A stretch of DNA of 64,000 nucleotides, from contig NC_086248.1 of NCBI RefSeq assembly GCF_021018805.1, positions 22,762,922-22,826,921 on the forward strand. The letters are read 5' to 3'. This DNA is from Prinia subflava. Taxonomy: Eukaryota > Chordata > Aves > Passeriformes > Cisticolidae. A program made the translations under genes and the position numbers. Below the pieces are notes generated by a model. It searched no databases. It saw only the letters and a list, made by a program, of their open reading frames with translations, and had not been told where the DNA came from. Shown here one piece after another: positions 63,401 to 64,000 of the stretch (its first letter is position 1; each line of letters opens with the position of its first letter).

Positions 63401-64000
63401 AGGATCTGATTAGCCTAAGCTGGCAAGACAACTCACATTGATTGGATTCTGCTGCAAAATATATTTTCTTCTGATTAATTCAGTGATACTACATTGTTCA
63501 TTAAGCAGAATTTGTAGAAAGAAGGAGAAGCAAATAGGCATGTAGGAAAATGCAGTGATTTAATGTACGCAGAAAGTATCTTAAAATATTAGATGACATC
63601 TCTTTTTCTCAGAGTCCTGCATACCCACACTACACTAAAATGCATCTTAGTGATTTGTGGCCTTGCACTTCTGTTTTAAAAAGTTGTTTAAAAAAAGGAA
63701 ATGGAGTCAACTTTGCTATTTTTTTACTAACTAAGAGGTAGGAAAAAGAAAATAGAATAGGAAGGATGTGGTTTCTGTGCACAGTCCATTCATAAACTAC
63801 CATGGGACAATAGCAAAGCATTGCTTCCACACTACACTCAGTAAGGCTTGACATCTCTTGCAACCCTACTTATCAAAGTACTCCAATGAGCAAAGGCTAT
63901 TTCCTTATGAGTGTCATACCAAGATAAACATCTTGGTAAACATCTTTCTCATTTTGATTCCACCCACAAACTACTAAAATAAGAAAGAATATGCAAATTA
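57410..64000. other. Non-coding AT-rich DNA, no gene recognised
   Basis: No gene or transposon recognised. About 61,540-62,400 is pyrimidine-rich on the + strand. A direct duplication of AGATTTGAC lies at about 58,047-58,067. The 115-codon open frame at 57,659-58,006 (+) and the 92-codon one at 62,202-62,480 (-) match nothing known to me; the latter is the antisense of a pyrimidine-rich strand, which is purine-rich and so tends to stay open with Lys and Glu codons. Confidence 0.6.

Noticed and set aside
1..64000. CRISPR arrays, bacterial operons, phage or plasmid features, tRNA and rRNA genes
   Set aside because: None was seen. The CR1 and LTR content shows vertebrate (avian) nuclear DNA.

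Overview
The window reads as AT-rich, CpG-poor nuclear DNA from a bird. The evidence is its interspersed repeats: eight CR1 (chicken repeat 1) LINE copies, several ending in the avian CR1 tail that resembles ATTCTATG-type octamers, and three solitary long terminal repeats (LTRs) whose sequences I recognise from avian endogenous retroviruses. I saw no prokaryotic gene organisation, rRNA, tRNA, CRISPR array or plasmid-type feature. I cannot name the species or chromosome. The presence of these particular LTR families makes a neoavian bird more likely than a chicken-like one, but that is inference from memory.

No intact host protein-coding gene or confident coding exon was found. All open frames are short (at most 194 codons). 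The longest is a product of an A/C-rich low-complexity tract, and the other long ones match nothing I know. The window is best described as intergenic or deep-intronic.

Layout. 1-5,674: unique AT-rich DNA with an A/C-rich tract at 3.3 kb. 5,675-6,312: LTR on the + strand with a G-quadruplex-like run. 6,313-14,995: unique DNA. 14,996-15,574: second LTR, + strand. 15,575-20,198: unique. 20,199-20,333: CR1 3' end, + strand. 20,522-21,452: third LTR, - strand, with internal degenerate repeats. 21,453-29,440: unique, with a 66-base near-perfect hairpin at 25.55 kb. About 29,440-31,806: the main feature, a roughly 2 kb CR1 copy on the + strand covering most of the ORF2 reverse-transcriptase region and the 3' end, with frameshifts, stops and lost catalytic residues. 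31,807-44,570: mostly unique, with one CR1 fragment. 44,571-46,145: two CR1 fragments, both - strand. 46,146-56,899: unique with a short CR1 piece and two repeat or palindrome features near 47.7-48.1 kb. 56,900-57,409: another + strand CR1. 57,410-64,000: unique.

The genes do not work together, because no functional gene was found. The window records old retrotransposon insertions. I did not find a convincing undescribed biological system. The observations most worth checking are the 66-base hairpin at 25,551-25,616, the 12-bp-arm palindrome at 47,669-47,693, the 82-bp-offset direct repeat at 48.0 kb, and a possible non-coding exon ending in a good splice donor at 43,451.
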